In this document: positions 1 through 9,434 of the stretch, piece after piece | Numbering within the stretch: the first letter of the stretch is position 1 | Layout: each line of letters begins with the position of its first letter | Assembly: GCA_963738665.1 (NCBI GenBank) | Contig: CAVTXL010000016.1 | Coordinates: 310,001 to 374,000 of the forward strand | Direction of reading: 5' to 3' | Length of the DNA stretch: 64,000 nt | Source: JABDGM01 sp963738665 | Lineage (GTDB): Bacteria > Planctomycetota > Planctomycetia > Pirellulales > Lacipirellulaceae | The notes under the pieces: generated by a model | What the model was told of the DNA's origin: nothing | Databases searched by the model: none | The model's input: only the letters and a program-made list of their open reading frames with translations | Made by a program: the position numbers and the translations under genes

Positions 1-143
1 AACAATCTCGCGAAAGCCGTCATTGGACCGCAAACGGCGACCGCCGACAATACGCCGCGATCGATTAGGTACTACCCGACCTTCTTCGCCGCATCGGTGC
101 GCAGCCGCATAGCTGGCCGGAAATTCCGGCCGCATCGGGCAGG

Positions 144-1329
144 CTATTTGGCGCCTGACCAAAACGCGGCCTGGGCAGCGGCAGCGATTTCCGCCAGTGC
201 GACGCCGTGCCGCTCGGCCAGCGCGGCATACTTCGTATTCGGGGGCGAACCGCTCCGTGCCATCCGGCAACTGAGCCACCTTCCCCGCGACGTTTCCCCA
301 CCGCGTTTCGACCGATTGTGGCCTCCGGACCAACACGGTCCGCATGACCGTGCTCCGCCGCACACCGAGCGTCGGCGTCTCACGAAACAAGATGGCTTCC
401 AACTGGTCGGCCTTGCTCGGCGACCCTTGCACGCTGATTAAAACACCCGGGCGGCCTTTCTTCATCTGGATCGCCGTCAGCGCCACATCGAGCGCCCCAG
501 CCGCCCACAGCCGCTCCGCAGCATGGCCGATCGTCGCCCCGCCCGCGTCGTCCACGTTCGTCTCTAAGACAACAATGGCTTCCGTACTTGGCTGCGATTT
601 GGCACTACTCTCACTCGCCGCTTCGCCAATCAGAATCCGCAGCAGATTTGCTTGCTCAAAATCCTGCCGGCCGGCGCCGTAACCGATGCCATCCACCGTC
701 ATTGCCGGCAAGGGGCCAAAGTCCTCCGCGAGCGCAGCGACAATCGCTGCGCCCGTCGGTGTGGTCAGTTCGCCCACGACATCGAGCGACGCCAGCGGTA
801 CGCCACGCAAAAGCTCGCCTGTGGCCGGCGCGGGAATCGAACACCGGCCGTGCGCGATCTCGACGAATCCGTGACCGGTCGGCACCGGCGAACAGATAAC
901 GCGTTCGATGCCCAAGAGGTTGAAACCGATCGCCGTGCCAACGATGTCGGCGATCGAATCGACGGCCCCGACTTCGTGAAAGTGGACTTTTTCGATTGAC
1001 GTCCCGTGAACCTTGGCCTCGGCCTCAGCGAGCTTCGTAAAGATTTGCGTCGCCAGCGCCCGTTGCGGCGCAATGAGGGCGCTCCCCTCAATCATCGCCG
1101 CGATGTGGTGCAAATGCCGGTGCTGATGCTCCGGCTCGTGCTCAATCGTGATTTGCGTGGCCCGGAAACCGCGTTTTTTAACCTGGCTGGCCTGCAGCCG
1201 GCACTGCGGCAAACCCAGCGAGTCGATCCCGGCCTGGATCACCGACAAATCCGCGCCGGCATCCACGAGTGCGCCGAGCGTCATGTCGCCGCTGATTCCG
1301 CTAGCACAATCGAGATAGGCAATTCGCAT
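144..1329 (-). CDS. larC: LarC-like nickel pincer cofactor biosynthesis protein (one frameshift)
   Basis: LarC inserts nickel into the pyridinium-dithiocarboxylate cofactor of lactate racemase-type enzymes. The N-terminus reads DCASGISGDMTLGALVDAG, followed by HFHEVGAVDSIADIVG near residue 110, both typical of LarC. The core after residue 250 (ETNVDDAGGATIGHAAERLW) is also LarC-like. The ATG at 1329 begins directly on the conserved N-terminus. Read without correction the frame never stops and runs off the left edge. The family C-terminus (LAERHGVALAEIAAAAQ) lies in another frame and ends at TAG 144. The break is at the CG tract 221-226; two extra bases there give PEYEVCRALAERHG and about 395 residues, the usual length. 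No larA, larB or larE is visible nearby. Confidence 0.8.
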
Positions 1330-1644
1330 GGGGCCTCGCCGTGAGGGTTGTTGAACAAGTGCAAGGACGCAGGGCGGCGGCAATCGGCCGCCTTGGCGCT
1401 CTTTCGCCCGAGAAGCGCGTCGGAGTCGTACCGTGTGATTTTAATCGTTCGCGCGTCTGTTGTGCTATCGGCGTCGGCGTTGACGGGGTCTCCTCCGTTT
1501 ACTAGAGTTGCCGCCACGTATTCGGGCGCGCTTGCGCGAATACTCGCCTGTGGTTCGCGCCGCCGCACGATGCCTGCACTCACCGTCAATAGATTGGCCG
1601 CGCACAACGCCGCCCAAGGCTATGCGCCCAAGATTTGGGGGCAG

Positions 1645-2609
1645 ATGCCCGCGCGGATCAAAGTGCTCTATATCACCACGCTCCACCGCACAGGCGGCTG
1701 GCTCGCAGAGGCCTTTGGGGCGGACAGCGCGACGGAGATTTTGCTCGAAGAAGCGGTCGGTGTCACGGCCGGCCTGGCACGCCTTCGCGATGAGGTGTTC
1801 GACGCAGTCTTAATCAGCCACGAGCCGGAAGTGCTCGACGCCGTCGAGCTCATCGAAGGGCTTCGCGCAGGGGGCAACGACGAGCCGATGATCGTGCTGG
1901 GCGCCGCGCCGGCGGCCGATATGTCGGCCCTGTGTTATGAAGTCGGCGCCGACGCCTATTGCTGCGTCGACGAAACGACCACCCGCTCGCTCTTATGGAC
2001 GTTTGCCCGCGCGATCGAACGCTACCAACTGATCCGTGAACATCGCCGCCTCGTCCAAACCGATCAGCAGCGACTGGCCCACGAGCACCAAGAGGCCGAG
2101 CGGCTCTTGCGCAGCAAAGGGCGCTCGTGGCTGAACTCGAATCCATTGACGCTGATTGGCGGATTGCAGACTGCGGATTGCGGACTGCAGACGCCAAAAA
2201 CCCCCAATCCGAATTCCGCATTCCGAATTCCGACCTAGCGACGCGATGCGACTTGCCGCCACGCTTGGTCGCTCACTATCGCGAAATGCTGCGGGCGTAC
2301 GTCGTGATGGGCGCGGGCAACCTGGCCGACGAAATGGCCACACTCGCTGGCCTGTTGGCCGACGCCGGCGTCTCGGCTCAGCGGACAATGCATCTGCACG
2401 TATACGTGCTCGAGGAATTGATCGCCTCGCTCGGCAATCGCAGCGCCCGGCACGTGATCAATCGGGCCGATCTCTTAGTGCTGGAAGTAATGGCGCACCT
2501 GGTCGACGGTTATCGGCGACGCTATGAAAACCGCTGTCGGCCGCCGCACCAGCGGTTGCTGCCCGGCTTTGATGCCTGCGGGCCGTGGCAGGCCGCCTTT
2601 GAGAAGTAG
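1645..2609 (+). CDS. Pseudo-receiver / coiled-coil regulatory protein (one frameshift)
   Basis: Residues 3-125 resemble a CheY-like receiver (IKVLYITTLH; later VGADAYCCVDETTTRSLLW), but the phospho-acceptor position reads DAVLISHEPE with no Asp, so phosphorylation is unlikely. A charged helix follows (about 130-165), then a repeat-derived linker, then an all-helical C-terminal domain (LVAHYREMLRAYVVMGAGNL, later MHLHVYVLEELIASL). That domain is loosely like the RsbU N-terminal four-helix domain; this is a guess. The frame breaks at 2107-2112; one added G before GCGC joins ERLL to AQQRALVAELES. The start is uncertain: ATG 1645 begins right on the receiver, while ATG 1570 and 1348 are also in frame. 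Function unknown, perhaps a scaffold in a partner-switch pathway. Confidence 0.6.
2158..2232. repeat. Inverted heptamer arrays inside a coding sequence
   Basis: The left arm (2158-2192) is five 7-bp units of the type TGCGGAT / TGCAGAC. The right arm (2205-2232) is four units of the type AATTCCG / CAATCCG. CGGATTG on the left pairs with CAATCCG on the right. It lies inside the pseudo-receiver gene, between the coiled coil and the C-terminal helical domain, and is read through without a stop once the upstream indel is corrected. Confidence 0.85.
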
Positions 2610-2636
2610 CAGTCTGCGTCATGAAGCTGCCTCAAT

Positions 2637-3723
2637 CTACAGTCGGCGCGCGATATCCTCGCGTGTCACCGGCGAGATGACGCCGCGATCAGTGATAATG
2701 GCGGTGATCGATTCAGCCGGCGTCACGTCGAAGGCAGGATTGTAAACGTCGGCCCCGGCGGGCACCGTCTGCCGGCCAAAACCGTGCGTGACCTCGTCAG
2801 CCGATCGCTGCTCGATCGGAATCTCGCTGCCGACGGCGACTGCTAGATCAAACGTCGTCCAAGGTGCCGCAATGTAAAACGGAATGCCGTGCGCCCGCGC
2901 CAGCGTGGCCACGCTATACGTGCCGATCTTGTTCGCCGCGTCGCCGTTGGCCGCGATGCGGTCCGCACCGGTGATCACGGCCTGTATGCGGCCCTCGCGC
3001 ATGATTTGTGCGGCGGCCGAGTCGCAGATCAAAGTCGCATCGATGCGGCGCACGACAAGTTCCCACATCGTCAGTCGCGCGCCTTGCAATAGCGGCCGTG
3101 TCTCATCGGCCCAAACGCCGCGGCCGGCGACCGCGTCGTGCCAACTCAAAGATCACCGCCAGGGCCGTGCCGTCACCGCCCGTCGCCAAGGCGCCAGCGT
3201 TGCAGTGCGTGAGGAAGCCGGCGCCGGCCGGCAGATCTGCGAGCAAATCGGCGCCATGCCGGCCAATCGCGGCGCAGAGCTGACGATCCTCATCATGAAT
3301 CGCGCGGGCCTCCGCAAGTAACCGCTCACCGACGTTTTTAGCCCTCCCTTCCAGGGAAGGACCGGGGGAGGACTCTTTTCCGGCCGCCAATCGCGGCTGG
3401 GCCACCCGCCGCATCCGCTCCAGCGCCCAGAACAGATTGACCGCCGTCGGGCGGCTCGTTGCCAGGTAATTGCAAACCTCGTCCACGCCGCGACCCTCAC
3501 GGACGCCGACGCAGACGCCATACGCGGCCGCAATGCCGATTGCCGGCGCGCCGCGCACCGAAAGCCGACGAATCGCGTTCCACACCTCGACCGCCGTGCG
3601 GCAATCAAGATAGACCGTCTCCGCCGGTAGCCGCGTCTGATCGACGAGCCGCAGACAGCCATCGGCGTCGCCGATCCATTCTAGAGTTTGAAATTCCGTC
3701 GCCAAATGCCGAGCTTTCCGCAC
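2637..3723 (-). CDS. mtnA: S-methyl-5-thioribose-1-phosphate isomerase MtnA (one frameshift)
   Basis: This aldose-ketose isomerase of the methionine salvage pathway converts methylthioribose-1-P to methylthioribulose-1-P. Family motifs seen are SVRGAPAIGIAAAYGVCVG, THCNAGALATGG, ADETRPLLQGARLT, and the catalytic Asp region ITGADRIAANGDAANKIGTY. The N-terminal part (3723 to about 3145) and the C-terminal part (about 3140 to 2637) are in different frames. Two bases restored at 3136-3143 give ELAHDAVAGRGVWADETRP and about 362 residues, normal for the family. The start is GTG 3723. Residues about 114-130 (ESSPGPSLEGRAKNV) are encoded by a palindromic repeat and look like an insertion in a helix-helix loop. 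No other salvage gene is adjacent. Confidence 0.9.
3335..3384. repeat. Palindromic repeat inserted in mtnA
   Basis: A GC-rich imperfect palindrome with arms CCTTCC / GGAAGG, flanked by CCCTCC and GGGGGAGG. It is translated in frame as a Ser/Pro/Gly-rich insert inside MtnA. A related CTCCC...GGGAG element lies between genes at 35164-35296. Confidence 0.6.
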
Positions 3724-3776
3724 CGTGTGGTCAGTTCACCACCAGTGTACGGGCGCGGCGTACGCGTGGCAAAGGC

Positions 3777-6308
3777 TTACTGATCGCCGAAGACGCGGGT
3801 ACTCTCCTCGCGGCGGATCGGCTGGTCGAGGTCATCCGTCTTTACTTCCACCGTCACGCGCTGGTCGCCCGGCTGTTGGCATTGCACTTTCACGCGGTAG
3901 ACCGTATCGGCCTTCGGCGCCAATTGCTTGAGCGGGGCGAAGACGATGCCGCCAGCTTGGGGCGAGTTTCTGGTTTCGCCCTCGGCCGACACGAACTGCA
4001 TGCCGTGCGGCAGCGCGACGGCCACTTGCACATTCGTGGCCGATTTCGTGCCCTGATTCACTACGCGGATTTCGTACGTCGTTTCTTTGCCGACCTCGAT
4101 CGGGTCTTCCAAGTCGCGGACCTCGAACATGATGGCCGCCAGGCCCTCCACGAGAATCTGTTGCTTCGTTTGGTCGGTCAGTCCCTGTTGCGCCCGGCCT
4201 TCGACTTCCAGCGTCTGCGGTCCCGATTCAACGGGCATCGTCACCAGCTCGACTGTGCCGCGCTCTTTTTCCTGCAATTCGGCCAGGCTCCAGTAAACGG
4301 CGTGCGTGGACGGATCGTATTCGCCCATGTTGTTCGCACGGACGAACTTCATCCCCTTCGGCAGTTTCGTGACAAGCTGAATGTCGCGGGCAGTGGCCGT
4401 GCCAGGGTTCTCGACGCTCACCTCATACGTGGCCGGCCGCTCGAGATAGCGCCGCTCCGGACCGGCCACCGCCACGCTCAGTGCAGGGGCGATTACTTCA
4501 AACTCAACCTGCTGTTGAACTTGCAAGTTGCCCTCCGCGCGGGCCGAAAGGGTATTGGTCACGGTGCCTGGCTTGTCGGCCTTCAGGACCAGTTCGAGCT
4601 CGCGGGTTTCGCCGGCGCGAAGGGTGCCGATTTCAAATTCGAGCGCCGGCCCCGCCGCGTGCTTGACATTGTCCGGCACGTTTTCAAACAGCATGACACC
4701 CGTCGCGTCGCCGCTGCCCGGATTGTTCAGCAATATCTTCACCCGCTCTTCCTGGCCGACCAGTACTTGTTTCGGCGCGGTCATGTTGAGGGCCAGTTGT
4801 GGCATCGTCGAACGCGTCTTGATCGACGCCTGGGCCGAGTAATTGACAGTGGCGACGCTGCCGATTTCGCCTTCAGCCGTCGGCATCAATTGGAGTTCGA
4901 TCGTCCGTTCTTCACCGATCGAGAGCGTGCCCATCCGCCATTGCAGCTGGCTGCCGGTAATCTCTGCAATTGGTGAAGTGCTCACCAGCCGCGTGCCTTG
5001 CGGCACCTCGTCGCGAACGACGACTTCGGCAGCCGCCTGGTTGCCCGTGTTGCGAACCTTGAGCAGGAACTTCGCCGGCTTGCCGACTTGAATCTCCGGC
5101 GGCGCGAGTTTCTGAATCACCAGAGCCAGGTTTTGATCGCCTTCCAACGCCCGTTCTCCCGGTTTGCCGGTGCCTTCCTGGCCGCCGGGCGAGTCGCCCA
5201 TCGGCGCTAACAACCCGATTTCAGACCCGCCAGACGGCTCGCCCCCATCAGTTAAACGCTGCGGTTGCTGCGTGCTATAACCGCTGGCCGTCCCGCCGTA
5301 GCTGCTCGGCGCAAGGGCACCGCGAGCTGCCGCTTGACGGTAGTCGCTGACCGCGGCCGGCACTCCTTCGCCCGACAGCCCGGACGTTGGCGAAAGTGCC
5401 TGGCTCGCGACCGTTGGGCTCGCAACAGGCGTCGCCGTCGGTGCGGCCGCGGCGTTCGCGGCCAGCGGCTCGCGGCCGGCAGTCGCGGGCGTTTGACTGG
5501 CTTGCGTCGCGAACGGGTTCAGTTGGATTCCGGGGCTTGACGTCCTGCTCTCATCCTTTCCACCCCGCGACACACCGGAGGTCGCGCCGTAGCGATCGCC
5601 ACCCGGCGCAGCCGGCGGCTCGTTAAATGCTTGCCGCGCACGTGCGGCGGCCGCGCCGAGAGTGCTGCCTGCGGCCGCTGGTTCATCTGCCAACCGCATG
5701 GCATCCGCGGCCCCGCCCGCCGGAAGTTCTCGCGTCGAGTTCGTATCGGCGGTTGTGGCCGGCGGCGCATCCGCCGGATTCTGACCGCGGACGACGGTCG
5801 GTGCTAGAGGGCTGAGATCTGCGGAGTGCGCGTCAGCGGCAGAGTCGTTGGCCGGTAGCGCGGCTTTCGAATCGCCGCCGGTCGATTGCTCGCTCGCTCC
5901 CATCGGAAGGGGCGAGAATGTATCCGTCCGGTCGCTCGCCGATGCCGAGCCAGTTTGTGCCGCGACATAGCGGTCGTAGCGGCTAGTTGTTGAAAGCGCT
6001 GTTTGGCTCTCCGGCGTGGATTCCTCGTCGGTTCGCGCAGTCGTTCGTTCAGCCGAACGCGCCGGTTGAGTGGCCCGCGAATCGGCGTACCGCGCCGCTT
6101 TCGGGTCGGCCCAGGCACTGGCTACCGCGTCCAGCGTCGAATCGGCTGCGCCCTGCGGCTTCAACTCCGCTTTGCCCGCAGCACCGCGTTCGGTCAGCAA
6201 TTCCCAGGGGGCAGCCCCGCTCGTGTAGCAATACGCACCGCCGCCCGCGACAGCTAGCACGCTCGACAAGGCAATCAACTTGGCCGCCAATCGCTTTCTT
6301 CCAGTCAT
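3777..6308 (-). CDS. Membrane-anchored DUF11-repeat envelope protein
   Basis: 843 residues from ATG 6308, preceded by GGAAA at a suitable distance; an in-frame TTG lies upstream at 6341. A basic start (TGRKRLAAK) leads into one hydrophobic helix (LIALSSVLAVAGGGAYCY), a signal anchor. About 330 residues of Ala/Pro/Ser/Thr-rich low-complexity sequence follow. Four immunoglobulin-like DUF11 (TIGR01451-type) repeats fill the C-terminal half; the recurring core is like VGKPAKFLLKVRNTGNQAA, then VVVRDEVPQGTRLVS. Such proteins are common in planctomycete envelopes and probably act as surface or periplasmic structural proteins. No catalytic motif is seen. It lies alone, convergent in neither direction with a clear partner; its role is inferred from architecture only. 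Confidence 0.75.
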   Translation of the reverse strand: MTGRKRLAAKLIALSSVLAVAGGGAYCYTSGAAPWELLTERGAAGKAELKPQGAADSTLDAVASAWADPKAARYADSRATQPARSAERTTARTDEESTPESQTALSTTSRYDRYVAAQTGSASASDRTDTFSPLPMGASEQSTGGDSKAALPANDSAADAHSADLSPLAPTVVRGQNPADAPPATTADTNSTRELPAGGAADAMRLADEPAAAGSTLGAAAARARQAFNEPPAAPGGDRYGATSGVSRGGKDESRTSSPGIQLNPFATQASQTPATAGREPLAANAAAAPTATPVASPTVASQALSPTSGLSGEGVPAAVSDYRQAAARGALAPSSYGGTASGYSTQQPQRLTDGGEPSGGSEIGLLAPMGDSPGGQEGTGKPGERALEGDQNLALVIQKLAPPEIQVGKPAKFLLKVRNTGNQAAAEVVVRDEVPQGTRLVSTSPIAEITGSQLQWRMGTLSIGEERTIELQLMPTAEGEIGSVATVNYSAQASIKTRSTMPQLALNMTAPKQVLVGQEERVKILLNNPGSGDATGVMLFENVPDNVKHAAGPALEFEIGTLRAGETRELELVLKADKPGTVTNTLSARAEGNLQVQQQVEFEVIAPALSVAVAGPERRYLERPATYEVSVENPGTATARDIQLVTKLPKGMKFVRANNMGEYDPSTHAVYWSLAELQEKERGTVELVTMPVESGPQTLEVEGRAQQGLTDQTKQQILVEGLAAIMFEVRDLEDPIEVGKETTYEIRVVNQGTKSATNVQVAVALPHGMQFVSAEGETRNSPQAGGIVFAPLKQLAPKADTVYRVKVQCQQPGDQRVTVEVKTDDLDQPIRREESTRVFGDQ

Positions 6309-6585
6309 GATGGCAGGTTTCCGATTCGAGAGTTTCGACAATTCGTTTGCAACGTTTTAGCGATACCCGACGACGCTCGCGGCGCGCAGCGTCCGGCGCG
6401 GCGTAATTATCACAACCCGCGCGGTGGGCAAAGAGCAGTTGAGGGCGTTGCTATCAGGTGATCAATCGTCAAAAGCTGCAACTTGCCTGCGCCGCATGCA
6501 CCGATTGGCATGGCCGCTCGAGTTAAAATCCGCTATTGCATTCTTTCGCCGTTGCGCCCGTTTCTTCAGCACAAGGAAGTCCGCC

Positions 6586-6819
6586 ATGATCGCGGAGCTG
6601 TTTGACCTGATAACACCCGTGTTTCAGCCAGCGCGTGAAGTCTCGCGATTCGACGTAGCGCCGATTCCGCTGGAAGGACCTTCGACGCTGCAACTGGCGA
6701 TCATTGCGATCGTGACCTTGGCGGCCTACGCCCTGTTGCGACGATGGCGGCGGCAGCCCGTGGCGGCAAGCAGCGCTCAAGGTGCGAAGGGCAAAGAACG
6801 GCCCCGCGAGGCAGCGTAG
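6586..6819 (+). CDS. Small single-pass membrane protein
   Basis: 77 residues. ATG 6586 has a good Shine-Dalgarno (AAGGAAG, six bases upstream), which decides the start against a longer in-frame ATG at 6424. It has one transmembrane helix (LQLAIIAIVTLAAYALLRRW) followed by a basic, Ala/Gly-rich tail ending KERPREAA. The positive residues after the helix suggest an N-out, C-in topology. The family is not recognised. It sits between divergent and convergent neighbours, so there is no operon hint. Confidence 0.55.
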   Translation: MIAELFDLITPVFQPAREVSRFDVAPIPLEGPSTLQLAIIAIVTLAAYALLRRWRRQPVAASSAQGAKGKERPREAA

Positions 6820-6916
6820 TGCAGCGCCGATGCCGCAGATCGTTTCGTGCGGCTGTGACCTTAGCGTCGCACGGGTACCTCAGAGGCACGCCCTGGTCCC
6901 TACCAGGATGGTCGTG

Positions 6917-7813
6917 CTATCGATTGGCCAGCTTGCGGGCCTGTTCGGCCACGTCGAGGCCCACTAGGTCGCTCCAAGCGGCGAGCAAGCGGTGAAAGAC
7001 GGGGCCAGGTTGCCCGTCGCCGATCGACAGGCCGTCACATTGGACGATTGGTAATAGACATATCGACGTACTGGTAAGCAGCGCCTCATCCGCGGCCTGA
7101 AACTCATTCACTGTTAGCCGCCGCATGACGAACGGCATCTTGAGACGCGCTGCCAATTCGCCGACCACTCCCAGGCTGACGCCGACCAAAATGTGAGCGG
7201 CCGGCGGCGAAACGAGACCCTCGCCGTTGCGATAGATCAGCACGTTCGCCGTCGTGGCTTCGGCGACGTAACCGTCCTGGTCCAGGATCAGCGCTCGCGC
7301 GCCACGCTGCGCGGCCGCCGCCCGGCGATCTGCCAGGAAGTAATGCATCCGGCTGCGACACTTCAAATCGGTCGGCCAACAATTCTCAGGCACCTGCCGG
7401 ACGTCGCTGACGACCACCGACACGCCGAGCTCATATTGCCTGGCCCAACGCCCAAACATTAGCGGAGAGCCATGCACGCACACCGTCGGCGGCCCACCTT
7501 CACCGACGCCCGGCGTGGCAAACGCCACAATCGACCAGTCATCCCCGGCCGCAATCTGCAACTGGTTGCGACGTATAAACTCGGGCACGGCGCCTGCGAT
7601 CTGCCCGGCGATTACGTCGGCGTTGAGGCCGACAATCTCTAGAGATCGCGCCATCCTGGAAAGATGCTCGTCCAGGCGGAAGACGCGTTGGCCAAACGTG
7701 CGCAGTCGTTCCGTCACCGTCGCGCCGAGTTGAAAACCAATGTCTTCGACGGAGATGCCCAGTCGATCGCTCGGCTTCCATTCACCGTTACAGTAGGCCC
7801 ATGGTGTGTCCAT
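6917..7813 (-). CDS. Class IV aminotransferase (PLP fold type IV)
   Basis: 298 residues from ATG 7813. The frame stays open further upstream, but that part is intergenic hairpin sequence. Fold type IV features: N-terminal YCNGEWKPSD and VEDIGFQLGATVTERLRTF; the likely PLP lysine in WPTDLKCRSRMHYFLADRRA; the cofactor-binding stretch GYVAEATTANVLIYRNGEG; and a final LTVNEFQAADEALLTST. Family members are branched-chain aminotransferase, D-amino-acid aminotransferase and aminodeoxychorismate lyase. The sequence alone does not separate these, and no biosynthetic neighbour helps. Probably cytoplasmic. Confidence 0.8.
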   Translation of the reverse strand: MDTPWAYCNGEWKPSDRLGISVEDIGFQLGATVTERLRTFGQRVFRLDEHLSRMARSLEIVGLNADVIAGQIAGAVPEFIRRNQLQIAAGDDWSIVAFATPGVGEGGPPTVCVHGSPLMFGRWARQYELGVSVVVSDVRQVPENCWPTDLKCRSRMHYFLADRRAAAAQRGARALILDQDGYVAEATTANVLIYRNGEGLVSPPAAHILVGVSLGVVGELAARLKMPFVMRRLTVNEFQAADEALLTSTSICLLPIVQCDGLSIGDGQPGPVFHRLLAAWSDLVGLDVAEQARKLANR

Positions 7814-7856
7814 GCGGCCAGTATAGCAGTCCGTTAAAAAAGTCGACGGGCTGCTG

Positions 7857-7903
7857 CATCGCATGGATGCGATGTCAAAACTGCGACCCAAGTCGCAGTT
7901 TTG
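7857..7903. repeat. Pair of perfect intergenic hairpins
   Basis: Two adjacent perfect inverted repeats: an 8-bp stem CATCGCAT / ATGCGATG (7857-7874) and a 12-bp stem starting CAAAACTGCGAC with a CCAA loop (7876-7903). They lie between the stop of the hydrolase gene and the start of the aminotransferase. There is no T run, so this is more like a REP-type element or RNA processing site than an intrinsic terminator. Confidence 0.6.
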
Positions 7904-8010
7904 CGAGCCGTGACGAGCTTTGCTCGGCACTTGGCGAGGTTGAAAAGCGCCACGACGGCGTTTTTCGACAGGCTGATAGAGGGTGGCGGACGCAGAAGTG
8001 AGGGCTGAGG

Positions 8011-9036
8011 TTATCTGCCCGCGCCGGCGGGGGGAGCGACGCCAGCCGTCGAGACATATTCCCAAATTTGGCCGGCCACACCCGGGGCCCCGACGTACAA
8101 GAACAAATCGTGCCGCGAGCCCGTGTAGCGGCTCAGGTCGCGGTTCATGACTTTGGCCGCCTGATCGTGGGACAAGCACATCGGGCCGCACAGGCCGAGC
8201 GCCTGCGGGTCGCCGCCCGGCACTGACAATCCGTAATATCGCATTGCCGGATCCTGGCAGCTATTGAGCGACAATAGCCGCCCGACCTCGTTCAGGGCCA
8301 ATCCGTGAAACTGCCCCTCGCCAAGCCAACAGGCGTGTTCGGCATCAGCCATCAGCACGGCGTTGATCGGTGAGCGATTCGAATGGACGTGCGCCGGCAG
8401 CCCGCAACCGCACAAGTCGCCGCCGGCCAGCACATGCAAACCGCCGGTTACAATGCGGGCGCCGTAGCTGAAACCCACGAGACCGACGGGCGTCTCCGCC
8501 GGCATCTGGTCGACGAGCCACGCTAACTGCACGCTGGCGGGGCCAGTGCGGGCCGCCTTGATCTCAAAATCGCGCAATAGCCCGGCCGCCTTCGCCGACG
8601 GCCACGAAAAGATCACGAAGCGCAGCGGCGGGGCGTCCGCGGCGTAATTCATTAGGCAGCGGTACACGCCCAGTCCTTCCACCTTCGCGTCGCCCGGCGC
8701 AATTTGATTGCCGTGCACGAAGACAATTGTGCGGACGGTTGGGTCAAACGCCAAGTAGCTCGCCTGGTCGGACATTTGCCAGCGGCGATGACCGGTGTCG
8801 TCGCAGACCGCGTAACTCTCGAACTGAATAGCGGACTGAATCGACTCGACGTCGCACACCCCGCACAGCATCCGCACGTTGACGAGGTCGATCTCGTCAC
8901 CCCGGCGGATGCCATTGATGAACACGTTGGGCGACGCGGCCACCGAGTCGACAAACGCAGGCGGGGCGGCCCACGCCGGCGTCGACAAAGCCACGAAGAT
9001 CGTTACCAACGTCAGGCAAGACAGAATTGATTTCAT
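8011..9036 (-). CDS. Secreted alpha/beta hydrolase
   Basis: 341 residues with a clear signal peptide (SILSCLTLVTIFVALSTPAWA, cut after AWA). The alpha/beta hydrolase core shows the oxyanion strand TIVFVHGN (near residue 105), the nucleophile elbow GFSYGAR (Ser near 192), and a late His in SRHDLFLYV. This is consistent with an esterase or lipase-like enzyme, perhaps of the DUF900 type, acting outside the cytoplasm. Seven or more cysteines suggest disulfides. The substrate cannot be told from sequence. It is transcribed toward the aminotransferase but separated from it by 200 bp with hairpins, so co-transcription is uncertain. Confidence 0.7.
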   Translation of the reverse strand: MKSILSCLTLVTIFVALSTPAWAAPPAFVDSVAASPNVFINGIRRGDEIDLVNVRMLCGVCDVESIQSAIQFESYAVCDDTGHRRWQMSDQASYLAFDPTVRTIVFVHGNQIAPGDAKVEGLGVYRCLMNYAADAPPLRFVIFSWPSAKAAGLLRDFEIKAARTGPASVQLAWLVDQMPAETPVGLVGFSYGARIVTGGLHVLAGGDLCGCGLPAHVHSNRSPINAVLMADAEHACWLGEGQFHGLALNEVGRLLSLNSCQDPAMRYYGLSVPGGDPQALGLCGPMCLSHDQAAKVMNRDLSRYTGSRHDLFLYVGAPGVAGQIWEYVSTAGVAPPAGAGR

Positions 9037-9434
9037 CGCTTCAGGTCCATCTAAAATCGGCGGTTTTTGCGGGTTTTAATGCCATGCTGCGTTTTCTCCA
9101 CAGGCATGGCAGGTCGCGTTGGGAAAGCTGTGGGAAGTGTAGCACGCCGGCAGCGCGGGCGACGGATCCCATGTTGAAAAAAATCATCCGTCGCGTTTGC
9201 ACATCTCAGGCCGTGAGGTACAGTTCCGTAGCCTGCCGCCCGCGCTAGTCCAGTGCGAGCGCAAGTGCGAATCGAACGAATGACCCGGGGCTGTCGGCAA
9301 TACGCAACGTGTTTCCGACGGGCCTCTCACGCGTGCTCCCGATTCGCCCCCCGCCTTACGTGTCTGATCGGAAATTCAGACCACGCGACCCAAGCAGTAT
9401 TCCCCCGCGCTGCTTTTCCAGGAGAGAGAGTGCT
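9037..9434. other. Intergenic region between divergent genes
   Basis: 398 bp between the minus-strand hydrolase and the plus-strand lipoprotein. It should hold two promoters. I see no convincing -35/-10 pair, no conserved ORF and no strong hairpin. The Shine-Dalgarno of the lipoprotein (GGAGAGAGAG) is at the right edge. Confidence 0.4.

Noticed and set aside
3459..4976. A long plus-strand ORF of 505 codons
   Set aside because: It is antisense to the DUF11-repeat protein, whose repeats and signal anchor are clear. High GC leaves the opposite frame open by chance.
7876..7903. An intrinsic terminator
   Set aside because: The stem is perfect but no T run follows on either strand; it is listed as a repeat instead.
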